The notes under the pieces are model-generated. The model worked only from the letters and a program-made list of their open reading frames with translations. It made no database searches and had not been told where the DNA came from. Shown here piece after piece: positions 36,701 through 50,600 of a stretch of 64,000 bases of DNA. Source of the DNA: Brugia malayi (taxonomy: Eukaryota > Nematoda > Chromadorea > Rhabditida > Onchocercidae); assembly GCF_000002995.4 (NCBI RefSeq), contig NW_025062479.1, forward strand, positions 6,441,221 through 6,505,220, in the 5' to 3' direction. Every line of letters begins with the position of its first letter. Position 1 is the stretch's first letter. The translations under genes were made by a program, and so were the position numbers.

Positions 36701-37895
36701 TTATTTAAAGCATGATGTCTGGATAAATCTATACAACTGATCTATATACATCTCGAGGAAAAAATCAATAACAATTTCAACATCTTCATCAGTCAATACT
36801 TTTTCTTTTGCATTTTTAATGCGTACTAAAGTATCGTTTTCGATTTCTTCCAGAGGGCTGCTTTTCCACATGTTGTATAGTGAATTCATTGCTTTACACA
36901 GCTCTAAATGAAATATGTTGAAGAGTTTATTATTTTATTAGAAGTTACGAAGCTATTTCAATTTACATTTCAACAGTGGAAATAACACAATCATGAATTT
37001 TCTAAATGATTCTTTAAAATAGCAAAGCAAACTGGCTGCCAATATGAGCTAAGCATTTGATCAAATTATAAATCATGGAAACGTTAAGTAGTATTTTTCA
37101 AAATTATTTTTCCTTGAATTGTTGGCAAAAAAAAAAAATCTATAAAAACAGAATTCCTTGTCTAAACAAGTGATACTTGAATAACCTACCAATACTATCA
37201 TATTCAACTTCGCACATGTATGCCAATCTACTCATTTTTTGTTGAATATCTTTCAAGAATTCCTGAAAATTTCATCGTTTATAATCATTTCGATGCAAGA
37301 ATGATCTCTTTTACAGAAAAGGAAAAAAATTAGTAGTTACTAATAATTATATTTCCATTCATCATCTTAAAACAGTTAACCGAAAATTGCACTTGTTCTA
37401 GATCTTTTGGCGATAACTACAACAACCATCATAGTGGTTGGAAGATTAATTAAATTTATAACTTATTCACAAGATCAGAGATTATATTTTTGTTTTAAAG
37501 TTTGGATTCTCTTATGTTCAAAAGATTGGTCTGAAAACTGTGAACCATGAACCATTCTAAGGTTTCTAAAAAATTCAGTGAAAGATTATTTCAAAATGCT
37601 ATATTCATTTTCATTTGCATGTTCACCACATTTATTGCTAATCTGAACAAATTACAACATTATCTTCATGACATCGAGAATGAAAAGGCTTTTAGGAACT
37701 CGTGTTTTTTTCTTTTTGTTACAGTGGTTTCAGTAAAACACTCAAGTCTATGTTTCCACGCTTATCACAGGTCATAAGCATAGAGATTCATAAATCTGTT
37801 GCATCAATTTCGGCATAGTATTCTAAATACTTCACAAAAATGGAACTTACTTTACTTATTTTTGAAACATCAGTAACACTGACCGTACATGGCAT
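36701..37895 (-). CDS. small hypothetical protein, three exons
   Basis: A phase-consistent minus-strand model. Exon 1 is 37895-37851 (ATG, 15 codons, MPCTVSVTDVSKISK, strong GTAAGT donor, preceded by a TTTCACAG acceptor about 35 bp upstream that could receive a spliced leader). Exon 2 is about 37265-37190 (EFLKDIQQKMSRLAYMCEVE). Exon 3 is about 36904-36701, ending in TAA after DQLYRFIQTSCFK. The product is about 108 residues, mostly helical and charged, with four or five Cys and no signal peptide or transmembrane segment in this form. An alternative frame in the first exon (YLVDCNTAYCDAMY) would make it part of a longer Cys-containing, possibly secreted protein. The family is not recognised. 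Confidence 0.4.
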
Positions 37896-40800
37896 CGCAG
37901 TAAGCAGTGTTGCAGTCTACAAGGTAGCTGTGAAATTTCCAGGATTTAAATATAAAAAGCGAATCAAATTCAGCATACAGCACTTAAGGAGAAAAAACTC
38001 TTTTTTCAAAATTATGGAACTTACTAACTTGTTTATCTGTCGGCAAATCAGAAAATTTCCACATATTTATTTCTAAGGAGGCGATAAGCAACTGCTCGCA
38101 TAACGTTTCCTGTAATTTTGAGATTATATTTTCATAAACTACTCTTTACATCTCCAGTATACCAGGATATAAAAACCTTGGGGAAAAAAGTTCGTTGAAA
38201 CAAGAAGAATTGTAAAGAGCAAACAGATGCTGAAAAGAAATGACGTTTTGTAGTCGAAAATTCAAACTGTAGTCAATCCTTGCTTCACAACACAATTGGA
38301 AGAATATTTCAACGAATACGTATTGCTGCACAGTGGCTGTGTATTTCATTTTTTCACACAGCAACGTCATGAAAACCAAATCGTTTGATAGATATTTGCT
38401 GCGTTTATACAATTTCCTGACAAATCACAGCAATTTAATGACTGTTATAGCAAGAAAATTGAAGTATTCGTTTTTGCTTTAAAAATCAAAGTCTCATCAA
38501 AATTTTAGAATAATATCTTTGTTTAAAAACCTTTGATATTTTTTCATACCACTTCATGCATGGCATGGCAGTATCTCAGTTAAACATAACAAATTATCAA
38601 TAATTTTACAAAAATTAGAGTTGTACTATCATCCTCAAACTCTAAGATAAATACAGACATATGAATGAGGTGTACTGTATGAGCTGAAGCCTGAAGAAGG
38701 TAATGATGCGCAGTAGAAAGAGACTCTCAGTTTCGCAAAGAATAAACAAGTTTTAATAAATGTTCCTTTTCGGAATGAATGATATCAACTGAATCATGAA
38801 AGCAATTGCAATCCTTCTCGGAAAAACTTTAAATTTGGCATCTACACCTAAAATCTTTTTTATAAACAATATTTTGCAAATTTCAAATCTAGTTTTCCAA
38901 ATTAAAGTTATGTATAAAAAACTTTTCAGTGTTCGTTTTCATTGACAATTGTCGTCTTCCTTAATAAAAATGCAATAATAAATCATGCACCTCGTGATAT
39001 TTAATTAGTGTTCCTTTCTTGTATCACTTCTCATTTTTTTTTGTATGGAAATTTTGTTGATATAATTATCTGAAAGCCGGATTAGCTATTAACTCTAGAA
39101 AAAAAGTTCCTACCGGCTTAACTAAAGCAGTTCGGCACTTGTTAGAGATCACTTTAAATTCAGCTCGACGATTTGCAGACAAACTTATCAGAATATTGAT
39201 AACAAAGCAATATTTAACACATGGAACAATAGACTAACAATTAGTGGAGTATGAAGCTATAAATTCATTAAAGGATTGAATAATTTAAACTTTGTCTTCT
39301 CTATCAGTTAAATGATATTTTGAATAAAAGCAGTAATGGAAAAAACATCAAAGCGTATTTCTAATATTGTATTTTTAAAGCGATTAGTGTATTAAATTTT
39401 CTCTTTATTTCATGGGAAAAGGTACTACTATTCAGCTTAAAGTTTGGTTCTGATAAATTGATTAGACAAATCTTCAACAGTTCCATTTTGAAGTCTTGGT
39501 TAATGTCTGAAATTATAAATGGAATGGTTGGAAAAGGAAATTACAAGAATGAAATATCTGCTAAAAAATGTATCCTTTCCCACTTTTGTTTTTTGTTATT
39601 TAGCTCTTTTCCCTCACAAATGATTAGCGCTATCCTTGTTTTCTCCACAGCATTCATTCCTAATGGATGTTCTTGTTTTACACGCACCATCTGTCGCAAT
39701 CACTGGTTATGTGTTGTTCCGTTGCTAGTTAAATCTTTCCGATCGTTTCTTTAGGAAATACGAAGTCTTATGTTTCGAATTTGCACAGTAGAATAGAAGA
39801 GGTTGAGTCTCAAAAAAGTCCTGCCTTAGTTTTGTAACTGGCGAGATCTTGAAATGGGATAAGCAGGTATAACCACAAATCCACCTCTTCGATTTCCTTA
39901 TTTGTGTTTCAAAACGGGTTATCTTCTTGTTAAAGCTATTTGATAGCTATTTGATGAGATTCATCACTTTTGCTTTATCACTTCCAATTTAAAATAAATA
40001 ACCTTTTCCCAATAGTTAAAGGAAAATATTCAGCATTAATTTGCAAACAATCTACAAAGTGGAACAACTAAATTAATTTACTGCTGAATGTAGGATGTAA
40101 TTCCATGCATCTGGAACAGTCTTTTTAGAAACCGATTTGGCTAGAAATGTCTTAACTGATCAATAAGCGCATCAATCCAACTGACAGTAATAACTTTAAA
40201 AATGTAATACTTCCATATAAATTCAAAAAGTTTTGTTATTCGCTATGTAATGTGAGTTTGAAGCTGTCATAACTTTGATTTTTGACTGCTGTTATACTAA
40301 AAAAGCAATTTGATTTGAAAATGGTTCTAACAATAATCTCTTAAGTCTGAACAAATCTTACGGAGAAGTTTACTGATGAATCACTGAGTAATATTGATAC
40401 TATAAAGCACAGGAAGCGATTAGCTTCGAGTAAGTGCTTTTAGTCTTTGCAAAAATTATCATTAATTTCAACTATTTCAGTGAATAATTATTAAGATCGA
40501 TTCTATAGACTCTACTAGTTATCTATGACAACCATCATACTGCTGCTTAACATAAGCTTCATACTTTCGGCGATCTTTGAAATCAAATAAAACTTGCGCT
40601 CCATATCACATTACAAACCTTGCAACAATTATTTGTTTTCAAGAAGGACTTTGTTATATAATTTAACTTAATTTGTATATTGGCTTCAATCATATATGTA
40701 TGCTTGCTTATTAAATGAAATAATTTATGTGAGGATAAATTCTACATAAATTCACAGGTCATTACACTGGACAACAAATCCTTAGGATTGATCATTTCAT

Positions 40801-41957
40801 TCGGTCACCTGCTGAAATACAAAGTGTTTTCACGTTTATGACATACCAGTCCTGCATATCAGTTACCATCCGTCAAATTTACACTATTACATTTTCCTTT
40901 TTATGGAAATTGTTATCTATTTGTTATATTTCAAGTGGATCTGAATTATGAATAAAATAAAATGAGCAAACCGGGAAGGCATTGGAAGGTAGAAACAACT
41001 AAAGGGACATTTTTGTATATTTTAGATGTTTGTGTTCATTTACTTATTACAACATGAATTACAATGTTAATATATGCTACTATTACCACTTCTTGCAGTC
41101 GCGTCTTATGTTTGTATTTACTAAGTAACATTAATAACTGCTTAACATCCGACAATATAACGATTAATATGGTTTGTTCACCATTCTTTCGTTTCTGGCC
41201 TCTGGTTGAAAAGTGGATTGTGCAGTCACATACTGTGCAAGTTAACCTATTCAGGCAAACTGTAACCGGTGAGTTATTTACTAGAAATTAAGGACATTCG
41301 GAGTATGCACAAAATAATGTGAGACATTTAAAATTAACATCAGTGTTTTCGATCGACACCACTGGTGGTGTGCAATGTGAAAGTCATCGTCGAAGTGTGT
41401 GTAGTGTTTGAGAACGCTTTTAGTTCAAGTCAATTACAATGTTGATGTATGCTATTACTTCTTTATTATATCAATTATTGTAGGGCACTTGAAATTTGGA
41501 TTATTTACTTGAATCTATTCAGTGTGCGGATATGTATATGAAGTCTCAAAGAATAGCATTGATTTCAAATTATTTGCTCGTTTGATTTTGATTATGAAAA
41601 CGGTTATCGCGCTGTAATTCATATTAATTCGTATTCGTGCTTCATAAGTGAAAAACAGGCTCTTTGTATAACCAGCAATATAGATTCACTAATCTTAAAA
41701 AGCTGCTGGTGCTGTAAATCTCACAAGTGGGCTCACAACCTTGCTAGAACTGAAAACATCACTTCTTTTTCTTGTTTTTGGAATTATTTGCATAGATGAC
41801 TCAAGCAAACAGGCATTTGCAAAAAAATAAAGTAAGATCCGATATCTTGGGAAATTTTGAAGAATTGCATGCAAAAAAACTCATCAAGTGTACAAAAGAT
41901 GATAGAGCTAAGAGGAAGGCAGAAGAGTTCAAAGTTGTTAACAAACCTCCGATATTA

Positions 41958-42041
41958 TTGAGATGATTTCCCCAATTATTTTATTAAACATTTTAAGCAT
42001 TTTGTTTAAAATTTAACATTTTTTTTTATATTTTGCACAAA
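41958..42041 (+). repeat. direct repeat, copy 1
   Basis: About 84 bp beginning TTGAGATGATTTCCCCAATT and ending ATATTTTGCACAAA. It recurs at about 42470-42564 with a few substitutions and a longer poly-T insert. The copies are about 430 bp apart, on the same strand. Confidence 0.75.
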
Positions 42042-42469
42042 TGCGAAATAATTTATTCATGACACGAAATTGTTAAGCAAACAAGGGCTACGATAGCAAT
42101 CCTAATTATTGATGACCGTTTGTTGTAGGAAACGGCCAAGAGGCCAAGATCCTCTCAAAAAGGGACGGTGTTAGCTCTTGCGATCTTGACTGTTCTTCCT
42201 TCATATATTTTTGTTGCTATATGCGATCAATAGTATTTAATTTTTATAAATATATGGAGCATATTCCCAAAACTCTCATAGTGGCAAGTAATTGACGAAA
42301 TGGCATAGACCATCGTGTAGCCCAAGTAAAACAGAAAGTGTACTGAACGAAACGTCTTTTTTTGCGAGCTATTTGGCATCGTTAATTAGCGTTGTTTGAT
42401 CCAGTCAGTAATGTAAGGGATTACGGTCGCTCAGTTCACATTTCAGCTCGATTTTGGCATTTCAAATCT

Positions 42470-42564
42470 TTGAGATGATTTTCCCAATTATTTTGTTAAA
42501 CATTTTAAGCATTTTGTTTAAAATTTAACATTTTTCTTTTTTTTTTTTTTTATATTTTGCACAA
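42470..42564 (+). repeat. direct repeat, copy 2
   Basis: Second copy of the repeat at 41958-42041. It differs by an expanded T tract before ATATTTTGCACAAA. No terminal inverted repeats or coding content are seen. Confidence 0.75.
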
Positions 42565-43421
42565 AAGATATGTTTGTAAACGTGGACAACAATACGGACC
42601 AGATGGTTCGAAATCTCATTAATTGAGAGCTTAACTGCCAATATTAGTTTTTTCCCGGCAGAGTAGAAATGTGTAGTCAAGAAAAACTCTAGATATCTTT
42701 TTCAGAAATAATGTTTAGAATTTGGAGAATGCATAGAAAGTAATTAAAAATCGAATGTGATAATTTTTCCTTGCAATATTTCATTTCAGCATTGTTTACA
42801 AATTATTCTACGTTCATCTTAAGCTTCCGTCGTTAATCAATGTATGTTGCTTGCATCTGTCAATTAACACAAAAGTGGGCATGTGTCAGAAAAGTTTTAT
42901 GTAAAATCTTTCAAATCTTTTTCGTCACTTTATTTTCCATTTCTTCTGAATTTTTTTCAACGAAGAATTTACCAACTTTCTTGTTTATGGAGATAAGTTG
43001 TATGACTTTCAAATTTTCATGATGAATTATAAAGATGAGTCATACATTTAAGGAAAGCTCATTTTATCGCAGTGGCAGCAGTGCTCATATAACTCAAAGT
43101 CATTTTTCGAGATTTCTGATTATGAATTAGCTCGTGTTGCAAAGCATTTTTTTTTAATTGTGATGAAAATTATCGCAGCTTTAAATTGATATAAGGAAAA
43201 AGAATTGAATGTAAAAAATATAAATTAAATTTATACTTAAGACATTTAAAAATGTAAAACACTTTAAAGATGATTCGCTTTTTCAAATAAGAATCTCGCT
43301 ATGCATTTTGAGACTGTTTGGATTCCTTAGGTGTAGTATATTGTAGATAGTCTCGATGACGGATTTAATTAATTCTTTTGTATTCCCATTTTAAAATAGC
43401 GTTTTGTCCTGTGAAATATGT

Positions 43422-43443
43422 TATATATATATATATATATATA
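43422..43443. repeat. (TA)n microsatellite
   Basis: About eleven TA units in a row. Confidence 0.9.
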
Positions 43444-46400
43444 CATAATCCGAAGCAAAGTTAAGAGAAAGATATCGCATCTTAGTTTCTTGTATATCTT
43501 TTCAGCGTTGAGTAAATGATAAGTTCTCTGTTTAACCAAAGAATAGATGTAAGGAAAAAGTATAAATTGGTTGAAATAGTTGGTCACTCTAATCTTTTTA
43601 TAGAACTGAATATGCATTTCTGCTTTGTTGTTTGCATATAAATCATAATAATATCCGTAAATAAATGCGGACGTTTGAAGATTTTTGGACAGATCTCTGC
43701 TGATTTTTTCTTTATTCCATCATTCCAACATTTATGAAATGCTCCTCTACTTTTTTATGACTTTCATCATTTTCTTCATTAATTTATGGATTTATGCTAA
43801 TTTGAAAGAGGTCTATGAATTTTGACGTTTATGTATATAGTACGTGTTTTGACATTTTCATGATGGAAGAATCAATAACTGTATCAATCAGTTGTTTTGC
43901 CTTAATTCGTATTTAAAATTTGTGCTGTAATTTAAAACAGTTCGAAGTTATAAGCCAACTGATTTTTTTTTCATGTCTACAAACAATTTATGACTTTATA
44001 GGCAATAATTTTCATTTATTTCATTCCAAAATGAATTTTTTTCTAAATACTGCTCTCGTACTGAGGGAGATAAAAATGGAAATACAAGGTTGAAATCCAA
44101 GCAGCAAAAAATTGCTGGTTATCGATGTACCAGTCTTCCTTTCTTTCTTGCTTTGGTTTTCAATCTTTTTTTATCAGAATATGAATTCACATATGTTTTA
44201 CTAGAAAGAGTGACCAGTACAGTAATGGAAAAGATCTTAAAATGTCGGCGAAATGAGCCCTCTTTCTACAGGGGTATGAATAAGATTCGTCATATTCGTG
44301 GCGAACTCGCAGGATTTGTTATCGTGTGGCGCTTAGCGACGATAGTGTTGTATTTTTTCAGTGATTAGAAAGAGAACTGGTAGTGTCGTTGACATTACTG
44401 AAGTAGTGGTTGAAGAAGTTAAATAAATGTTCGCTTCAGATTCTGTTGATGCAGCGTTGGTATGGTAAAACATGATCCAATATACTATGAATGTGTCTGG
44501 TGGGGAAAGGTGAATCAATATGTTATTATTGCAGTGGGATATAATTTTCTTATCATGTTTTTAGCTGTGTTTAGAATCTGTAAAAGATAAATCTTGAGGC
44601 ACTGTTCATTAAGTGGCAATCGCTTCCCTATGATTTTGGATCAAAAATCCGTGAACTTCTGTTACAAGTATTATCGGGAAATTATTGCAAACTAACATCG
44701 GAAATCACGGGAAAGAAGTAGTAGTAGCTGAGGATTGTAATTAGTAAGGTTAAGGTTCAGAGCAAAAGGAATGTGAGGGTTGAGAAGTGTGTTGTGCGAT
44801 TTATTTTGTTATCTTCTACGATATTTTCGTCCTTAATTCTGCATCTAGATATGCATAGGGAAATTTTTATCATTGCCTTTTTTTAACCGCCAAGATTATT
44901 TGATATTTGTAAACACACTACTTCCATTGTGTGATACATGCTTCTCTTCTTGTGTTGATCCTGAACAACTTTTGATGAGAAATGCAATCATTATCGGCGG
45001 AAATAAATATGCTTCAGTGGTTTGCACTGAGACCATGATTCAAATTTATTCCTTTTTCGATTCATTTCCCATTCTGATCCAATCATTTCCCAAGTCAAAG
45101 TATGATAGGTACAAAATTCACTTACAAGAGGAACTTTTTTCCTTTCTACCATTTGCTGCCTTTAGAATTCAATGTAATTTTATGCCATTATTAGCCGTAA
45201 TTTAATTTGCTGCTCTTTTTCTATATGTCAGGAAAGAGTGTTGATAACGAATGAATGAAAGAAATGAAATTATGCTTAACTTGATTTTGCTGTTTTTTAC
45301 TACATTCTTCTGATTCTCACTGCAAGTTGATGTCGCAATGAAGTTTGTTCGGTGACTGAAGTAGGACCCATATGATGAAAAACTGTCAAATATTTATGTG
45401 GCAAAAATATTAGTCTTTTCAATTTCCATGTCTATTAGCGGTGACGAGGGATCTTGCTTTCATCGTCTCAGTATTTATGATATGAATAAAAAGTAATAGT
45501 ATTTATCAGTTTTTTATCCAACCGCGTATGACTGGATTACTTTCCTTATAGATCTAAAAAATTTAGAAATCGAGTTATTTATAATAATCTGCTCATTCAG
45601 TTTGCCATGCAATACGAATTTGAAACCATATGATGAAAAAATATAATGACACCAAAACAACAACGATATATTTTTGTAAATATTTGTTTCCCGTTACATG
45701 ACACGTTAGTTTGTTTTTTATAAATTTGGTTACTAAATTTAATTTTTTATCAGATTTAAATGGAATTTGAATTAATCTGTGCTGAGAATTGACAGTGAAT
45801 ATTAAAAGTTTTTCAAGTACAGTTGTAGATATATTACAAAAGTTAACATTAGATAAGGTAGTTGAGATTTTAACAGAAAACTTTAGTTGGCTTTAATCAT
45901 GTAAGCCACTTTACTTTAGCATAGTGTAATAAGTAAAGCGTAAATAAATCATTTACACGCAATTCTTTGTAATGTACAGCAAATATATCATGGTTGTTTA
46001 ATTTTACCTATGTTGGTGGTAAAGCAATGCAGAAAAAATAAATTGATTTCAGGTCGTTACCATACTTTGTTCATGTGACATTCTTATGACACTTTCATCA
46101 GATGATTTACTATTCGATTCAAAAATTTTCAGTTTATTTTAAAACATGACCTATCTAGATTCTTCATCAATTTTTCCTTTTAATATTGAAATAGAAACGC
46201 TGGGGAAATTTTGCTGCTATTGAAATACTAACATAGATTTGCGGAATATTTTTTAAACTTGCTAGTAATGCAGTATGACTACACACCAAAACTAAATTTC
46301 TTCATTTACGCATTGATAAAACCCGAAAACTAAGGATTTCTTTTCAATTTTTTTATGTTGAACTGTAAGAGATCATAGAAAATAAATTGTCATCCTTTCT

Positions 46401-46713
46401 ACTTCCTGAGGGAATTCATTTCGAGAAAGTTTCCTCTTCTTCACTAAATTTTCCGTTGTAAATCTGATTTTTGCTAGTAGCTTATAGAAACATTTCACTT
46501 TGCACTAAGCAGAAAAAGAATAATGCGGTATGATTGTAAATTATTGCAGGATGTACAGCCTTTGTGCTTGCATCATATATCCGTATTTGAGTGTCATTTT
46601 TGAAAATATTCATTTTAATCTTGTTTTGATGTTTCACACACAGTTACTGCGTGATGAAGCTGTCGTAGGTAACTGTTGTAGGATGTTAAATAAAAGCGTA
46701 TGAAGCAGTGAAA

Positions 46714-47651
46714 TATTCTCCCATATTATACTACTTAGGCGCTTTTCTGTCCATTATCACCAACCGTAGATGGATGATGTCGAAACGTTTCAGGTATGTA
46801 GAGAGAATGCACAAAGAAAACGTTTTTTATAAGTAATGTCAGAGTAAAAAGTTGTTAAAAAATAACCAGGAGGAGGTGGATAATCTTCTGAATCAGAACT
46901 GATGGAATTATCAGTGGTACTTAGGATTTTAGCCGGGAGCACAGGCTGGATGACAGAATGCTTCTGGAAACTTTCATCAGAAAGAAATCGAGAAATACGA
47001 CATAGATTCATTTGCGATGAATCTGATTCTTGTTTATTCAAGCCAGCTTCCAGCAACTGTCCACCACATCCTTGCAAATGGTAGGGAACCGCCTCGTTCG
47101 TTACATTTAACTGATATTGTGGGTAAACCTAAATAAAGCAATACCCAAATTAACGAATATTGCCAATCTTCTAAATTTTTACCTATAGTGAAAGTTATTT
47201 GAATACTTGTTTTTGTGCATGCGACTGACTGGGAAAGACTCACGAAGATGCGAATATTGTTTCCTAGTAATATAATTGTCCATAAGCTATTTAAACTAGC
47301 TGAATGCAAAGTGGATGCAGCGGCAAGAGGTGGTGGTATCAAATGTTAAAGTATCTGTGGAGAGTTATCTGGGGAAAAAATGAACAAAGAGAGCACTAAA
47401 AGATGGAGAAACTGATCATGTTTTAAAAACCGTTAATAAAATAACACATAACAGAAAACTCGCCTGAAAACCTATTTTATTCTGATGCACTGCAAAAGTT
47501 CCGAGTTGTTGCAGACTATTATTGGATTGGGTTTGACGAAATTCATAGTCCTGTAAGCAGTTTGATAAATGCATCATTTACACAACTTGTAAAATATAAC
47601 TGCTCTAAAAAATCTTTCCCATCAATAATCAATTTAACTGTTCTCTAAAAT
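46714..47651 (-). repeat. 938-bp inverted repeat, left arm
   Basis: This segment is the reverse complement of 58622-59559. Both are exactly 938 bp, and comparing them in blocks I found a single difference (46723 A versus 59550 C). It carries on the minus strand (47128-46867) an intact copy of exon 9 of the Caskin-like gene with its acceptor, its donor and flanking intron. No transposon-like termini or target-site duplications are evident. A perfect 7-bp-arm hairpin (AACTCTC-CGCA-GAGAGTT, 47654-47671) lies just outside the inner end. Confidence 0.95.
46867..47128 (-). pseudogene. duplicate of Caskin-like exon 9 in antisense orientation
   Basis: The 262-base exon copy is open throughout (GLNKQESDSSQMNLC ... 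SSDSEDYPPPP) and keeps AG and GT at its ends. It lies upstream of the gene on the opposite strand, so the gene in its present orientation cannot use it. It would become the next exon for exons 1-8 if the 47652-58621 segment were inverted. Confidence 0.8.
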
Positions 47652-50600
47652 AAAACTCTCCGCAGAGAGTTATATGCCACTATGATACATATAATAAGCA
47701 TATGTTGACCTTCCACGCACTGTAGCGAAATCTTCATTATTATCTAGAATCGATGGGAACTAAGAATTTTGCTGACATCATGAGAGTACCTAGAAATCCT
47801 CTAGATTCCTCTACCTTAGTTTTTTTTTCAGTTTAGTTAAATTCTCATCGATTCTACATTAACGGTCTTGCAGGAAATTGTTTGTTGACCACAGATTCGC
47901 TCAGGCAAATTCAAAATCTTAAATTCAGATCTCTATGTCAGAAAAGAAATGAGTTCGCACTGATGATTTTTTTTTTTTATCCGTTATAGAATGTATATCA
48001 AGCCTTTCATATTTCTAGCGCTTAGTCAATCTATTACCGGATAGTGAGCAAGTGTCCAGTGGTCAAAACTAGAAAGTATGCTGTCTTTTTTCACTTTCAC
48101 ATTTATTTCTTTCAAGCCTATTATTCAAGGATACACACAGTTTATCATTTTTTATGATTGCTTGACATCATAAAAGTGAAAAAATGAACTTGAATTGTGG
48201 AAACATGGAAATTTTGGAAGAATTAAAACCAGAAAGAATTATTTATTCCAGATTTATGAGGGTTATGAAACAGTAATGGGAGGGTTTTTTCACGGGATTC
48301 CTAACAAAGTAGAAATTTTAATGTTTAAAGACAAGTAACTCCCCCTTCAGCACCCCTAAGAAAAAAGTTTTATAATGCGGTCTTCCAGAAAACGAATCTG
48401 CACGTCGGTACTGCACAATAAACAACATCAGTGCTCACATCTTTTTGGCAAACGGCAAACTCATTTAATGTCGTCACATATGACGCATATGTAGGAAGTG
48501 TTTGCATGTATCTACTGTATGTCTGTGTTTCTGTTTGTGTACGTTTGTGTGTTCGTGTTTCACCGCTGAGTGATCGGTCTGTTGTCCTACTCGGTCATCA
48601 GTTTCTGACCGTGAGGCTGCGGCGACTGTCGTGTCCACCGTATGTGTTTAGACCGTGCTGCGCTGTCTTTCCACAATAGTTCGTCGTCGTTGCATTTGCT
48701 TCGTAAAGATTTTAAACGTATTTAGTTTTCGTCCATATTCTTTTGTAAACGTCATCCTAAAAGTTACTGTTAGGATTAAGTCATTTAAAGTAAGGTGGAA
48801 ACTGCTCTCTCTTTCTGAATCCATAAGTTCGTGATATCCTGAAGTATAAATCTCCAGCTTAATGCTCAGTTTAAAACCCAAACCTGCTGTTTTGGTTAGG
48901 AGGAAGCTTTACTCGACAACTCCAAATGATAAAGTGCGTAGTAATGGTGCTGATTATTGACGACAAATAATAAGACACATGATAATACGAAGACTGAAAA
49001 AGGAAGCAACTATCACTGATGGCAAGTGGCAGGTCATATCCCTCGGGTTAAATCGCTTGTGAAATCGATATACGTATATATATATATGTTTAGGTAGGGC
49101 ACTTAAAATAGGCCGAGAGTTGTTAGTGCCGGATGCATTTGTCTTTTTCCCTGCTGCCTCTCAACCCTTAGCAATCTATATTTGATGTTCCTCTACATTT
49201 CAAATGTAAAGAAACCGCATGCTCTACCTCTCTGCATGTATACAGCAAATGAAATTGTTCCACTGAAATACAGTTAACAGCGAATCTTCCCCCCTGTATT
49301 TTATATTTATAAATAATTTGCCATTATTACACGTTGACGGCACCGCTGCTGTTACATTTAGATAGTATTTTTAAAATAGTGTGAAATGTTTAACAAATCG
49401 ATCTGAAACATTCTAAAAACTAGATTCACTGCAAAATTTGACCTGCAGAAGGGAAAATATTCACAGAAGTTATTATGATTAATTATTGTTACTACCATTA
49501 TTGTTATTAATTATGTCTTCGTAGCTTAAACTGGAATTAACCAGTGTTTAGTTGACCGGTTCGTCAGCAAAAGAAATTCAGCAATACAGTTTATTGACGA
49601 TCACACAGCACTTTATTGATTTCGTGTTCTACATCAGCAGCTTTTATATGGGTCAGTTGTGGAATTTTGTGTGAAATGTAAAAGGATGATTATGTGATTT
49701 TCATAATTGACTTCATATTAAAATGTAGTCTATTCTAAATAGTTTGTATGCTTTTATATCTTACTTTTTTTATTATGTTACATATTTTCCGCATTTCACT
49801 TTTCTTATTAACCGATTATTCTAAAAGTTATTAAAGTACCTTCTGGCAGCCCTGTATCTAGATATTGTCAGGCACTAAGCCTTGAAGGCGAATTATATTT
49901 ACTAAACTTCTTTATGGACAGATTTATAACTAAGAATAGACTTCAATACATATAATAATTTTTTTATAAGCTAGCTCCAGTACTCTCCCATACCTCCCAG
50001 TTTTGGAGTTGATATTGAGCATTTTCGCTGACGATGTTTTGATGCTTACCAAGAAATACTAAGTTTTACTTGATTTGCATGTAAGAGCGAAAGCAGCATT
50101 GCACTTTAATAGGAATAAGTATCATTCTTTTTTTTTTTTTTTGATTTTGACGCGTTATATTGCTCTATTTTCCTCCTCTCTAGTTGCGCAGTATGTTTTC
50201 TTCCATGAATTGTATTTTATTGGAGCGAGCGTTTATCAAGCTGCGAAAGCTTACGTTATTAGAAAACCAAAGAATGAATGTTTTTTAAATAACTTTCTTG
50301 TAAAATAACTTTTAATGCTCCTCTCTTCTTGTGTCTTTTTATGTCTTATATAGCAATATGTGGTTTTTCAGGTGGGGAATTATGTCGAGAAAAAAGATGA
50401 GTAAAGTCATACATTTTAGGCTTAACAAAAACTTTCGTCTGAACTTAAAATTCTTGGGAATTAGCTTTCTTGATATAACACCATCTTTTAATCTTTATTA
50501 ATGCTTTATTGGAAGAATGTATTCGAGGAGGTTCGATAGAGAGTTGTATAACTATTGAGTAGGAACAATTATTTCTGAATGCAAGATTTTTTCAGGTTAC

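Larger units (their letters stand above)
38966..46713. other. long interval without a convincing gene
   Basis: The minus strand near 39240-39115 has an exon-like signal-peptide stretch (CFVINILISLSANRRAEFK) ending at a CCG|GTAGGA donor that may be the 5' end of a minus-strand gene. Plus-strand frames at 39458-39754, 44090-44368 and 44873-45205 lack splice or family support. Also present are a direct repeat at about 41958/42470 and a TA tract at 43422-43443. Confidence 0.3.

Noticed and set aside
42601..42630. GGTTCGAAATC resembling a tRNA B box
   Set aside because: There is no matching A box or cloverleaf upstream. I saw no tRNA or rRNA genes elsewhere in the window.
48431..48679. 82-codon frame in the GC-richer patch
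   Set aside because: It is Val/Cys-rich from TGTG repeats, without splice context or motif. It more likely marks a promoter or untranslated region.
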